Source: JAPSGB01 sp963775185 (GTDB lineage: Bacteria > Myxococcota_A > Polyangia > Polyangiales > Polyangiaceae). Taken from it: a stretch of 64,000 nucleotides of DNA. The notes beneath the pieces are model-generated. The model saw only the letters and a list, made by a program, of their open reading frames with translations, did no database searches and had not been told where the DNA came from. Below are positions 38,757 through 47,497 of this stretch, one piece after another. Numbering within the stretch: the stretch's first letter is position 1; every line of letters begins with the position of its first letter. The DNA lies in contig CAVZIE010000032.1 of NCBI GenBank assembly GCA_963775185.1, positions 682,001 to 746,000 of the forward strand, written 5' to 3'. The position numbers and the translations under genes were made by a program.

Positions 38757-39925
38757 CCCGGAAGAAGCGCGCCTCCACGCCCCGTCGCCCTCCGGCCAAG
38801 CGCCGCGCCGCGACCGCGCGCGCCGCGCCCACCCGGGCCACGCCCCGCCGCGCGCGCCCCGGGCGCCGGCGAGCGCTCGCCATCGCCGCCGCGGTGATCG
38901 CCCCGTTCGTGCTCGCGATCGGCTCGCTACTCGTCTGGGCGGTGCTGCCTGGGCCGGGCAGCGGCCGGCGCGTCGCCCTCGAGCTCGCGGCGGGGCAGGA
39001 TCGCCGGCAGATCGCCGATCAGCTCACCGCGGCCGGTCTGGTCGCGAGCCCGCGTCTGCTGTCGGCGTATCTCGCGCTACTGCGGCCATCGCTCGCGCTC
39101 GAGCCGGGCCCGCACCTGCTCGAAGATTCGCTCTCACCGCGCGATCTGGTGCGCTACCTCGCGCGCCTGCAGCGCCCGGTCGAGCGCGTGACGATTCCGG
39201 AAGGCTGGAACCGGCTGCAGATCGGCGAGCGTCTGGAGCAGTCGGGCGTGTGCAGCGCCCGCGCGTTCCAGCGCGCCGCCACCGATCCGGCGCTGCTCGC
39301 GCGCCTGTCGATCCGCGGCGAGAGCGCCGAGGGCTACCTGTTTCCGGCGACCTACGCGCTGCGCCGCGACAGCACGCCGGCGAGCGTCGTGACCACGATG
39401 GCGCGGCAGGCGCGCCGCAGGCTGCTGCGCCTGGACAAGCAACACGGTGGCGCCCTCGCACGCTACGTCGCCGAGCGCGGCTGGGGCGAGCACGCCGTGC
39501 TCACGCTCGCGTCCATCGTCGAGAAGGAAGCCGGGCATCACGACGAGGGTCCGACCATCGCCAGCGTGTACCTGAACCGGCTCGACGACCCGACGTTCCG
39601 CCCCGCGCGCACGCTCCAGGCCGATCCCACCGCGGGCTACGGCTGCGCCGTCGAGCCCGCCGCCGCGCCGAGCTGCGCGGGCTACACCGGCCACATCACG
39701 CCGGCGATGCTGCGCGACGCGGCCAACCGCTACAACACGTACCGCCACCCGGGCCTCCCGCCCGGTCCCATCGCCAACCCCGGCGCGGCCGCGATCGAGG
39801 CCGTGCTCGCGCCGGCGCACACCGACTACCTCTTCTTCGTCGCGACGGGCGGCGGACGCCACACCTTCAGCCGCACCCTGGAGGAGCACCAGGCCGCGAT
39901 CGACGGCGCGCGCTCCAACAAGTAG
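38753..39925 (+). CDS. mltG: endolytic transglycosylase MltG
   Basis: 390 residues. An Arg/Lys/Ala-rich cytoplasmic head is followed by one helix (ALAIAAAVIAPFVLAIGSLLV), a LysM-like region and the YceG/MltG domain. The catalytic Glu is in TLASIVEKEAGHHDEGP, followed by SVYLNRLDDPTFRPARTLQADPT and YNTYRHPGLPPGPIANPG, all family signatures. MltG cuts nascent glycan strands in the periplasm and may terminate elongation. Starting at GTG 38753 it overlaps ruvX (GTGA). A dispersed repeat copy lies 35 nt after its stop. Confidence 0.95.
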   Translation: MTRKKRASTPRRPPAKRRAATARAAPTRATPRRARPGRRRALAIAAAVIAPFVLAIGSLLVWAVLPGPGSGRRVALELAAGQDRRQIADQLTAAGLVASPRLLSAYLALLRPSLALEPGPHLLEDSLSPRDLVRYLARLQRPVERVTIPEGWNRLQIGERLEQSGVCSARAFQRAATDPALLARLSIRGESAEGYLFPATYALRRDSTPASVVTTMARQARRRLLRLDKQHGGALARYVAERGWGEHAVLTLASIVEKEAGHHDEGPTIASVYLNRLDDPTFRPARTLQADPTAGYGCAVEPAAAPSCAGYTGHITPAMLRDAANRYNTYRHPGLPPGPIANPGAAAIEAVLAPAHTDYLFFVATGGGRHTFSRTLEEHQAAIDGARSNK

Positions 39926-39960
39926 CTACGCCGCCGCGCGGACGGCGTAGCGACGCCTTG

Positions 39961-39979
39961 GTTCCGCGCCGGACCGGCA
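39961..39979 (-). repeat. dispersed palindromic repeat, single reverse copy
   Basis: GTTCCGCGCCGGACCGGCA between mltG and the transketolase gene. The GCCGGACCGGC half is exact, the other half decayed. This is the only copy that breaks the forward/reverse alternation. Confidence 0.75.
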
Positions 39980-40038
39980 ACAACCAGAAATCGTTGCGCG
40001 CTGTCGGCAGGGACGAGACACCTTCCCGTCGCGCACGT

Positions 40039-40056
40039 CCGGCGGTATGCCGCCGG
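40039..40056 (+). promoter_or_regulatory. hairpin immediately before transketolase start
   Basis: CCGGCGG-tatg-CCGCCGG, a perfect 7-bp stem, ends one base before ATG 40058. TATGCC within it lies 6 nt before the ATG and could be a -10 box. No ribosome site is present. Confidence 0.4.
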
Positions 40057-40057
40057 C

Positions 40058-42019
40058 ATGGATGCCTACGACGCAGCGATGAAGACGGTCCGGTTCCTGT
40101 CGGTAGACGCGGTCCAGAAGGCGAACAGCGGTCACCCAGGAACGCCGATGGCGCTCGCGGGCATCACCGTCGACCTCTTCACGCGCTATCTCCGGTATAA
40201 CCCCGCCGATCCAGCGTGGCCGAACCGCGACCGCTTCGTGCTGTCGTGCGGGCACGCGTCGATGCTGCTCTACTCGACGCTGCACCTGGCCGGCTACGAC
40301 CTGTCGCTCGAGCAGCTGAAGCAGTTCCGGCAGTGGGGCTCGAAGACGCCGGGGCATCCCGAGGTGCACCACACCCCGGGCGTGGAGACCACGACCGGAC
40401 CGCTCGGACAAGGCGTGGGCAACGCCATCGGCCTGGCGCTCGCCGGCAAGATGGCGGCCGCGCGCCTGGGCGACGAGCTGATCGACTACCGCGTGTTCGC
40501 GCTGTGCTCGGATGGCGACCTGATGGAAGGCGTCAGCGCCGAGGCGTCGAGCATCGCGGGACACCTGGGCCTCGACAACCTGGTGATGGTGTACGACGAC
40601 AACCACATCACGATCGACGGCAACACCGCGATCTCGTTCACCGAGGACGTCGGCAAGCGCTACGAGGCCTACGGCTGGTTCGTCCAGCACGTGGACGGCC
40701 ACGAGCCGGCACAAGTGCGGGCGGCGCTCGACAAGGCGGTGGCGGAGAGCGAACGGCCGAGCTTGATCGTCGCGCGCACGCACATCGCCATCGGCTCGCC
40801 GCACAAGCAGGACACGTCGGGCGCGCACGGCTCGCCCCTCGGTCAGGAAGAGATCGACCTCACGAAGCAGGCGGCGGACTGGCCGCTCGAGCCGTTCTAC
40901 GTGCCCGCGGAGGCGCGCGCGCTGTTCGACGAGCGCCGTCGGCAGAACCTTCCCGTGTACGAGGCGTGGCAGAAGCGGGCGGCCGCGCTCGAGGGCGACC
41001 GCAAGCGGACGTACGACCAGCTGACGTCCCGCGCGGTGCCCGCGGACCTGTTCGAGCAGCTGGTCGCCGCCGCCGATCCCGGCAAGACGGACGCGACGCG
41101 CTCGCTCGCCGCCGCCATCGAGCAGAAGGTCGCCGCCCTCGTTCCGTCGCTGGTGGGCGGCGCTGCCGACCTGGCCGAGAGCACGAAGACGACGGTGAAG
41201 GGCGGGGGAGACGTGCAGCGCGGCGAGTACGCCGGGCGGAACCTGCACTTCGGCATCCGCGAGCACGGCATGGGCGCGATCCTGAACGGCATGTCGCTGT
41301 CCGGGTTCTTCATCCCGTTCGGCTCCACGTTCCTGATCTTCAGCGACTACATGCGCCCCAGCGTGCGCCTGGCGGCGCTGATGGGGCAGCAGGTGCTGTT
41401 CGTGTACACGCACGATTCGGTTTTCCTCGGCGAGGACGGCCCGACGCACCAGTCGATCGAGCAGCTCGGCTCGCTCCGGCTGATCCCGAACCTCGACGTG
41501 GTACGGCCGGCGGACTCGCTGGAGTGCGCCGCGGCGTGGGCCCACGCGCTCGCGCGCCGCGACGGCCCCACGGCGTTCGCGCTGTCGCGCCAGAAGCTGC
41601 CGCCGATCGCGCGCGGCGCCGGCTTCAAGCCCGAGCAGATGCAGAAGGGTGCGTACATCGTCGCCGACGTTGCCGATCCCGAGCTCGTCCTGATCGCGAC
41701 CGGCAGCGAGACGCACGTCGCCGTCGCGGCGCAGAAGTTGCTGGCCGCGAAGGGCAAGCGCGTGCGCGTCGTGAGCGCCTGGTGCTGGGAAGCGTTCGCG
41801 CGCTTGCCGCAGGCCGACCAGGACGCCGTGCTCGGCACGGGCGTCCGGCGCGCGACGTTCGAGGCCGGTCGCAGCACGGCGTGGCGCGGCGTCGCAGGGC
41901 TCGACGGCATCTGCATCGGCATCGACCGCTTCGGCGCGTCCGCGCCCGCCGAGCGCATCGCCGAGGAGTTCGGCCTCACCGCCGACAAGGTCGCCGAGCG
42001 CATCCTGGCCGCGCTGTAA
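40058..42019 (+). CDS. tkt: transketolase
   Basis: 653 residues, full length. Transketolase moves two-carbon units between sugar phosphates using thiamine diphosphate. N-terminal SGHPGTPMALAGITVDLFTR and CGHASMLLYSTLHLAGY are substrate and cofactor contacts. The ThDP/metal motif is ALCSDGDLMEGVSAEASSI...DNHITIDG. The pyrimidine domain has HFGIREHGMGAILNGMSLSG with the catalytic Glu, and DSVFLGEDGPTHQSIEQLGS. It stands alone between mltG and a DUF433 gene. I see no other pentose-phosphate gene nearby. Confidence 0.96.
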   Translation: MDAYDAAMKTVRFLSVDAVQKANSGHPGTPMALAGITVDLFTRYLRYNPADPAWPNRDRFVLSCGHASMLLYSTLHLAGYDLSLEQLKQFRQWGSKTPGHPEVHHTPGVETTTGPLGQGVGNAIGLALAGKMAAARLGDELIDYRVFALCSDGDLMEGVSAEASSIAGHLGLDNLVMVYDDNHITIDGNTAISFTEDVGKRYEAYGWFVQHVDGHEPAQVRAALDKAVAESERPSLIVARTHIAIGSPHKQDTSGAHGSPLGQEEIDLTKQAADWPLEPFYVPAEARALFDERRRQNLPVYEAWQKRAAALEGDRKRTYDQLTSRAVPADLFEQLVAAADPGKTDATRSLAAAIEQKVAALVPSLVGGAADLAESTKTTVKGGGDVQRGEYAGRNLHFGIREHGMGAILNGMSLSGFFIPFGSTFLIFSDYMRPSVRLAALMGQQVLFVYTHDSVFLGEDGPTHQSIEQLGSLRLIPNLDVVRPADSLECAAAWAHALARRDGPTAFALSRQKLPPIARGAGFKPEQMQKGAYIVADVADPELVLIATGSETHVAVAAQKLLAAKGKRVRVVSAWCWEAFARLPQADQDAVLGTGVRRATFEAGRSTAWRGVAGLDGICIGIDRFGASAPAERIAEEFGLTADKVAERILAAL

Positions 42020-42047
42020 ATCCTTTGCGCGATCGGCGCCGCGGGGA

Positions 42048-42062
42048 GACAATCACATTGTC
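42048..42062. promoter_or_regulatory. perfect inverted repeat before DUF433 gene
   Basis: GACAAT-cac-ATTGTC is an exact 6-3-6 inverted repeat ending 3 nt before ATG 42066. Its position would let a bound protein block expression of the gene, so autoregulation is a possibility. Confidence 0.5.
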
Positions 42063-42065
42063 GCG

Positions 42066-42458
42066 ATGCCGCTGCCGATGGTCCTGGTTCCGCACCCTCA
42101 CGTGCGCGTCGATCTGAACGTGCTCGGCGGTAGCCCGCACGTCGCCGACTCGCGCGTGCCGGTGCGTCGCTTGTGGGGCTTCTACCGGACCGGCACCTCG
42201 GCGGAGAAGTTGCTCAAGCGCTTCCCGCAACTGCCCCCCGCCGCGGTGTTCGACGCGCTCGCGTTCGCGTTCGACAATCCCGAGGTGATCGAGGCGGACA
42301 TCGCCCGCGAACAGGACATGCTGAAGCGCGCCAGTCAGCGTGGCCCGGCGCGCCCCCGGGGCCCCGAGCAGATCGAGCTTCCGTTCCAGCGCCAGGCCGC
42401 TCCGGCGCGGCGGAGCGCGGGCCGCGCCGGCCGGCAGCGCGGCGGAAGCGGAAGCTGA
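42066..42458 (+). CDS. DUF433 domain protein
   Basis: 130 residues. The DUF433 module (GGSPHVADSRVPVRRLWGFY, TGTSAEKLLKRFPQLPPAAV, DNPEVIEADI) is a small helical, winged-HTH-like domain often found as the antitoxin or DNA-binding partner of PIN-type toxins. No toxin gene follows within the gap, so it appears to be an orphan. The C-terminal 40 residues are Arg/Gln/Gly-rich and probably disordered. ATG 42066 gives MPLPMVLVPH; ATG 42078 is possible. The inverted repeat at 42048-42062 suggests self-regulation. Confidence 0.75.
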   Translation: MPLPMVLVPHPHVRVDLNVLGGSPHVADSRVPVRRLWGFYRTGTSAEKLLKRFPQLPPAAVFDALAFAFDNPEVIEADIAREQDMLKRASQRGPARPRGPEQIELPFQRQAAPARRSAGRAGRQRGGSGS

Positions 42459-42750
42459 GAAAACGCGCGTAATCGCGCGACTCTCCGGGCATTATCGCCA
42501 TGGGCGTCATCCAGCGCCCGAAAAATCCTTTACAGCGCCTGGAAATAGAGCGAGAAGCGGCGCGCGAGCCGGTCCGTGGAAACCGACCGGCAGGGCGCAC
42601 GGATCACGCGGAACTAAAGATACGGATACCGTTTAAGAGGGCGTATCGGTTCGTCGACGGGTGACCCCTTGCGGGGTTCTCAAGCCGGCGAGCCGGGTGT
42701 AGCGTGCACCGCCGTTGCGCCCCGGATTGGGCTTGAGGAGGTTATCGGAG
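42459..42750. other. intergenic region upstream of the Cys-rich gene
   Basis: No gene. It contains small inverted repeats (CGCGCGtaatCGCGCG-like near 42465 and GGGCGtcatccagCGCCC near 42505) and AT-richer patches (CTTTACAG near 42531, ACTAAAGATACGG near 42613) that could hold a promoter. The last 20 bases carry the ribosome site of the next gene. Nothing decisive. Confidence 0.3.
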
Positions 42751-43863
42751 ATGGTCGCGAATCGTTGGCGGAAGGTGTCAGGTCCCGTTCTTGGCGTAGT
42801 TGCGCTGGCAGCGGTGCCGATGTTGGTCGATTGCGGTGGCTTGCCGAAGGTTCCGGGCGTCCCGAACGTTCCGGGCATGCCGGGGAACTGCCCCGACATG
42901 GCGGACGCGAGCGCGGTCGCGAACTTCGACTGGCAGAAGGAATTCAAGCTCGACGCAGAGGTGTCGGGCAAGCTCAAGGGCGGCCTCCAGGCGGCCATCG
43001 AGCTCAAGGGCCTGGCGGCTCAGATCGACGGCGAGCTGAAGACCGCCTGCAACAAGCTGTCCGGTGATCTCGGCGGCAAGGAAGGCGCGGACGGGCCGAC
43101 GGCGTGCAAGGCAGCGATCGACGCCATGGGCGCGGTCAAGGCCAAGATGGGCGCTTCGGCGAAGATCAGCCTGGCCATCCAGCCTCCGGTCTGCTCGGCG
43201 TCGATGGACGCTGCGGCGGATTGCGCCGGCAGCTGCGACGCCAGCGCGACGGGCGGCAAGGCCGAGGTCAAGTGCGAAGGCGGCGAGATCTCGGGTGAGT
43301 GCGGCGCCAAGTGCGAAGGCTCCTGCAACGTCGAGGCCGGCGCCAAGTGCGAAGGCACCTGCAACGGCGCCTGTGACGCGGGCTTCAGCGGCACCTGCAA
43401 CGGCACCTGCGACGGCAAGTGCGACGGCAAGGACAGCAAGGGCGCCTGCAAGGGCAAGTGCGACGGCAAGTGCGACGTCAGCGGTGGCGGCACCTGCACC
43501 GGCTCCTGCAAGGGCGACTGCAAGCTCAAGGCCGGCGCGGAGTGCAAGGGCTCCTGCTCGGGCAAGTGCTCGGTCGAGATGAAGGCCCCGAAGTGCTCCG
43601 GCACCGTGGAGCCTCCGAAGGTCAGCGCGGAGTGCAAGGCGCATTGCGACGCCAAGCTCAACGCGAGCGCGACCTGCACCCCGGCGCGCGTGTCGCTGAA
43701 CATCACCGGCTCCGCGGACGCCGCGGCGCAGGCGAAGTTCAAGTCGGCCGTCGAGGCCAACCTGCCGGCGATCCTCAAGGTCGCGATCGGCATGAAGGAC
43801 AAGCTCGAGGGCGTGGCGGCGAGCGTGAAGGGCGTCGTTGACGGCCTCCAGGGCACCGTCTAG
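42751..43863 (+). CDS. secreted Cys-rich repeat protein, in-frame TAG before an apparent C-terminal extension
   Basis: 370 residues to the first stop. ATG 42751 follows a GAGGAGG site. The N terminus is signal-like (VLGVVALAAVPMLVDCGG); the Cys could be lipidated, although Asp before it is atypical. A helical region follows, then residues 150-310 are a Cys-rich repeat with Cys every 3-5 residues in units such as CDGKC, CKGKC, CTGSC and CKGDCKLKAGAECKGSCSGKC-type alternation of Gly, Lys and Asp. A helical tail follows. Metal binding or a disulfide rod are possibilities. The TAG at 43861-43863 is followed in the same frame by 56 more codons of matching composition (separate entry). Confidence 0.8.
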   Translation: MVANRWRKVSGPVLGVVALAAVPMLVDCGGLPKVPGVPNVPGMPGNCPDMADASAVANFDWQKEFKLDAEVSGKLKGGLQAAIELKGLAAQIDGELKTACNKLSGDLGGKEGADGPTACKAAIDAMGAVKAKMGASAKISLAIQPPVCSASMDAAADCAGSCDASATGGKAEVKCEGGEISGECGAKCEGSCNVEAGAKCEGTCNGACDAGFSGTCNGTCDGKCDGKDSKGACKGKCDGKCDVSGGGTCTGSCKGDCKLKAGAECKGSCSGKCSVEMKAPKCSGTVEPPKVSAECKAHCDAKLNASATCTPARVSLNITGSADAAAQAKFKSAVEANLPAILKVAIGMKDKLEGVAASVKGVVDGLQGTV

Positions 43864-44034
43864 GGCGCCGTCTCGGGCGGTCCGGCGGTGGCTGCGGCTC
43901 TGACGGCTTGCGTGGCGGCTCCCTTCAAGGGTGCCTTCGACGCGGCTGCCAGCGTCAAGGCCAACGTGAACGTGTCGGTCGACGTCAAGGCGAGCGCCTC
44001 GGCGAGCGGCAGCGGCAGCGGCAAGGCCGGCTGA
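43864..44034 (+). other. in-frame coding-like extension after TAG
   Basis: Directly after the TAG the same frame reads GAVSGGPAVAAALTACVAAP and continues through SVKANVNVSVDVKASAS to GSGKAG and TGA 44032-44034. Codon choice matches the gene upstream, and a strong terminator hairpin begins 26 nt after this second stop. The simplest reading is one gene of 427 residues interrupted by a CAG-to-TAG change or a sequencing error; programmed read-through is an alternative. Confidence 0.6.
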
Positions 44035-44060
44035 GCTAGACACGCGCGATAGAACGCACC

Positions 44061-44104
44061 TCGGGCGCGGCGCTCCTCACGGAGCCCGCGCCCGAAGTGT
44101 TTTG
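44061..44104 (+). terminator. Rho-independent terminator of the Cys-rich gene
   Basis: TCGGGCGCGG (44061-44070) pairs with CCGCGCCCGA (44086-44095), and inside it GCTCC-TCAC-GGAGC adds a further 5-bp stem with a tetraloop and one bulge. AGTGTTTTG follows. This is the best intrinsic terminator seen in the window. Confidence 0.75.
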
Positions 44105-44121
44105 TGGCGGTGGGAGCGGCG

Positions 44122-45210
44122 TTACGCGCGGCGCGCGTCGATCTCGGCCAGCAGCGCCTTGCTCTCGACGCTGCCGAACACGGCGCTCAGCTCTTCGGCC
44201 CCGGGCACGGGGCGCGGCGGGGTCTGACGCCGCGCCGCCAGGCAGCGCGCCGCGGCTTCCGCGCAGCGGCGGCGGAACGCTTCGTCGCTCTCCGCCTTGG
44301 CGACCAGCGCGGCGTGCACGCGCTCGGCCAGATCCGCGTCGCTGCACACGAGCAGTGCGTCGCAGCCCGCGCGCACCGCGGCGACGGCGGCCGAGCCCGG
44401 TTCGAGCTTCGACAGCGCCTTCATCTCGAGATCGTCGCTGAACAGCACACCGCGGAAGCCGAGCTCGGTGCGGAGCAGCGTGGTGCAGATGGCGCGGCTC
44501 AGCGTCGCCGGCACGCCGGGGTCGAGATCGCTGTACACGACGTGCGCGCTCATCAGCGCGGCGACGCCGCCGTGGCTGGCGGCGCGGAAGGGCGGGAGCT
44601 CCGTCTCGTCCAGGCGCTCCTTCGTGCGCGCGACGACCGGCAGCTCCAGGTGGCTGTCCTTGTTCGTGTCGCCGTGCCCCGGGAAGTGCTTGCCGCACGC
44701 GAGCACGCCGCTCTCCTGCAAGCCGGCGATGAACGCGCGCCCCAGCCGCGCCACCGTGTCGGCGTCGCTGCCGAACGCCCGATCGCCGATGATCGGGTTC
44801 TTCGGGTTGCTGTCCACGTCGAGCACGGGCGCGAAATCGATGTTGAAGCCGATCGCCGCGAGCTCGCGCGCGACCGCCGTGGCCGCGCGCTTGACCAGCG
44901 CCGGATCGCCGATCTCGCCGAGCACGCGCATCGGCGGCAGCTTGAGCGCCGGCGCCGGCAACCGCGCCACCCGGCCGCCCTCCTGATCGACGCCGATGAA
45001 CGGCGGCAGGTCGTCCGGCGACGCGTCGAGCGTCGCGCTGCACAGCTCGTGCGCCACCTCCACGCTCGGCAGGTTGCGCTTGAACAGGATCACGCCCCCG
45101 CGGGTGCCGGCGGCCAGAGCCGCCGCCAGCGGGGCCGGCAGCTCCGTGCCCGGGAACCCGACGACCAGCAGCTGCCCACACAGCTGCGCAAGCTCGAGCT
45201 CGATGCCCAT
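44122..45210 (-). CDS. nagZ: beta-N-acetylhexosaminidase NagZ
   Basis: 362 residues of GH3, which removes GlcNAc from anhydro-muropeptides during peptidoglycan recycling in the cytoplasm. The key motifs are ACGKHFPGHGDTNKDSHLEL (catalytic His/Asp loop) and GVLFSDDLEMKALSK with the nucleophile Asp. FIGVDQEGGRVARLPAP lies near the N terminus. The frame is open upstream to 45345, but ATG 45210 (MGIELELAQLCGQLLVVGFP) matches the normal start and has TATCGT 7 nt upstream. A minus-strand neighbour upstream is separated by a repeat pair. Confidence 0.93.
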   Translation of the reverse strand: MGIELELAQLCGQLLVVGFPGTELPAPLAAALAAGTRGGVILFKRNLPSVEVAHELCSATLDASPDDLPPFIGVDQEGGRVARLPAPALKLPPMRVLGEIGDPALVKRAATAVARELAAIGFNIDFAPVLDVDSNPKNPIIGDRAFGSDADTVARLGRAFIAGLQESGVLACGKHFPGHGDTNKDSHLELPVVARTKERLDETELPPFRAASHGGVAALMSAHVVYSDLDPGVPATLSRAICTTLLRTELGFRGVLFSDDLEMKALSKLEPGSAAVAAVRAGCDALLVCSDADLAERVHAALVAKAESDEAFRRRCAEAAARCLAARRQTPPRPVPGAEELSAVFGSVESKALLAEIDARRA

Positions 45211-45292
45211 CGCGGCGACGATAGCCCCGACGCGCCGCGAACCAAAACCGCCCCCTGACCACCACACCGCCGCGGACGACGATCGCCTGGTT

Positions 45293-45383
45293 TGCCGGCC
45301 CGGCGCGGAATCCCATGGACCGGGGCGAGTTGACCGATCGGTCAAAGCGACCGCCTGCGCGGGATACCGCGCCGGACCGGCAG
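45293..45383. repeat. dispersed palindromic repeat, inverted pair around an operator-like palindrome
   Basis: The forward copy (45293-45314) has one change in the first palindrome (GCCGGCCCGGC). The reverse copy (45358-45383) is complete: CGCGGGATACCGCG plus GCCGGACCGGC. Between them lies the palindrome at 45330-45345. The pair sits between nagZ and the ABC permease gene. Confidence 0.8.
45330..45345. promoter_or_regulatory. perfect 16-bp palindrome TTGACCGATCGGTCAA
   Basis: An exact inverted repeat of the kind bound by TetR-family repressors, 120 bp upstream of nagZ and inside a repeat pair. No TetR gene is in the window. Confidence 0.45.
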
Positions 45384-45412
45384 CCTCCTTGAACGCGATC
45401 AGGCCTGGCGGC

Positions 45413-46795
45413 TCAGGCTTGGCGGGCGAGCGCCTGGGCCGGGTCCGTGCGTGCGGCGCGGCGCGCCGGACCCAGCGCGCCGATCAGGGCGAAGACGGCG
45501 GCGAAGCCCACGGCCAGCGCCCACAGCCACGCCGGGAAGACGAAGAAGCTGTCGGGCTTGAACGGGAAGTCCGGCAGATCGGTGGCGGCGCGCCAGTCGG
45601 CGACGAGCGCGAGGCCGCGGGCGATCACCGCGCCGACAGCGCCCGAGAGCGCGCCGATCGCGAGCGCCAGCGCGAGCATCCACGCGCGCATGTCCGCGGC
45701 GCTCGCGCCGAGTGCGCGGTAGAGGCCGATCTCGCGCTCGCGCTCGGTCACGAGCACGCGCAGCGTGTGGGCGATGTTGAGCGCGGCGACCAGCAGGATC
45801 ACCGCCGCCACCAGCACCAGCAACGCGAGCACGCCGGTGATCAGCACGCTGACGTCACGGGCGCGCGTGTCGTGCGGCACGAGACCGTAGCGGCCCGCCG
45901 CCGCGATCACGCCGCTGGCATCGCCGGCGCTGCCGACCCGCACGACCACGCTGGAGAAATGCGACGCCGCCGTCTCGCCGGCGTACTCCCTGTTCCAGCG
46001 GCGCACGACCGCGAGCGGCAAGGTGGCGCCCAGATCGATCGCCTTGGGCGAGATGCCGACGACGCGCACCTTGACGGAGCGCTGCTCGCCCTGGCGGGCC
46101 ACGCCGAGCAACGAGTTGCCGAGACCCATCGTGAAGGTGACGCCGCTGGCGCGCTTGATCAGCGCGCCGGCCACCGGCGGCAGGCCGTGGGACGGCGCGA
46201 TCGCGTGATCGAACAGCTCGACCAGGTAGTGGCTGACGAGCGCGGGCACGGGATCGCTGCACTGGCCCGCGGCTTCGCCGCTCGGCTTCTCGCAGTACTG
46301 GCTGGCCTTGCAGTCGGCGTCCGCGTGGCATGCGGGGCCGGGATGCTCGAGCGGATCGCGGAATCTGTCACGCAGCTCGGGGCGCACCAGCTTCGGCGAG
46401 ATGCCGTCGCCGATCATCTCGTGCGTGCCGACCTCGCGTCCGAGCAGCTCCTGACCGCCGTGCGCGGTGGACGGAAAACGGAAGCGGAGCTTGGGATACA
46501 CCTCCGCGACGCCGGGCAGCTTCGACAGCTCGGCGATGGTCGCCTGGTCGATCCCGGTCGGGCTCCTGCGCACCGCCCAGTAGCGACAGCAGCCCGGCCG
46601 GGCTCTGGACCGGCTCGAGCTCGACCTGATCGATGGGGAAGACGTCGCCGAGCAGCACCCGGCGCGCGCCGAGCCCAAGCGCGAGGAAGAACACCAGCGC
46701 GGCGATGCCCACGGCGATGCCGAACCCGGCGGTCGCGAGCGGGCCGCGCGTGCGCCCGAGATCGCGCCGGACCATGCGCGCGAGCTGGCCGGTCT

Positions 46796-46799
<4 letters not shown>
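45413..46799 (-). CDS. ABC transporter permease, LolC/MacB/FtsX type (frameshifted in this record)
   Basis: About 461 residues. GTG 46799 overlaps the stop of the ATPase gene (GTGA). Helix 1 is ATAGFGIAVGIAALVFFLAL, then a large periplasmic domain, then three helices at the C terminus (VLALLVLVAAVILLVAALNI onward) with the FtsX signature region TEREREIGLYRALGASA. The frame breaks at about 46565: one extra base after GLLSLLGGAQ; the other frame resumes PTGIDQATIAELSKLPG. The periplasmic domain carries an insertion with four Cys (CHADADCKASQYCEKPSGE), unusual for the family. With LolD-like ATPase next door, lipoprotein release or export is likely. Confidence 0.82.
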
Positions 46800-47493
<694 letters not shown>

Positions 47494-47497
<4 letters not shown>

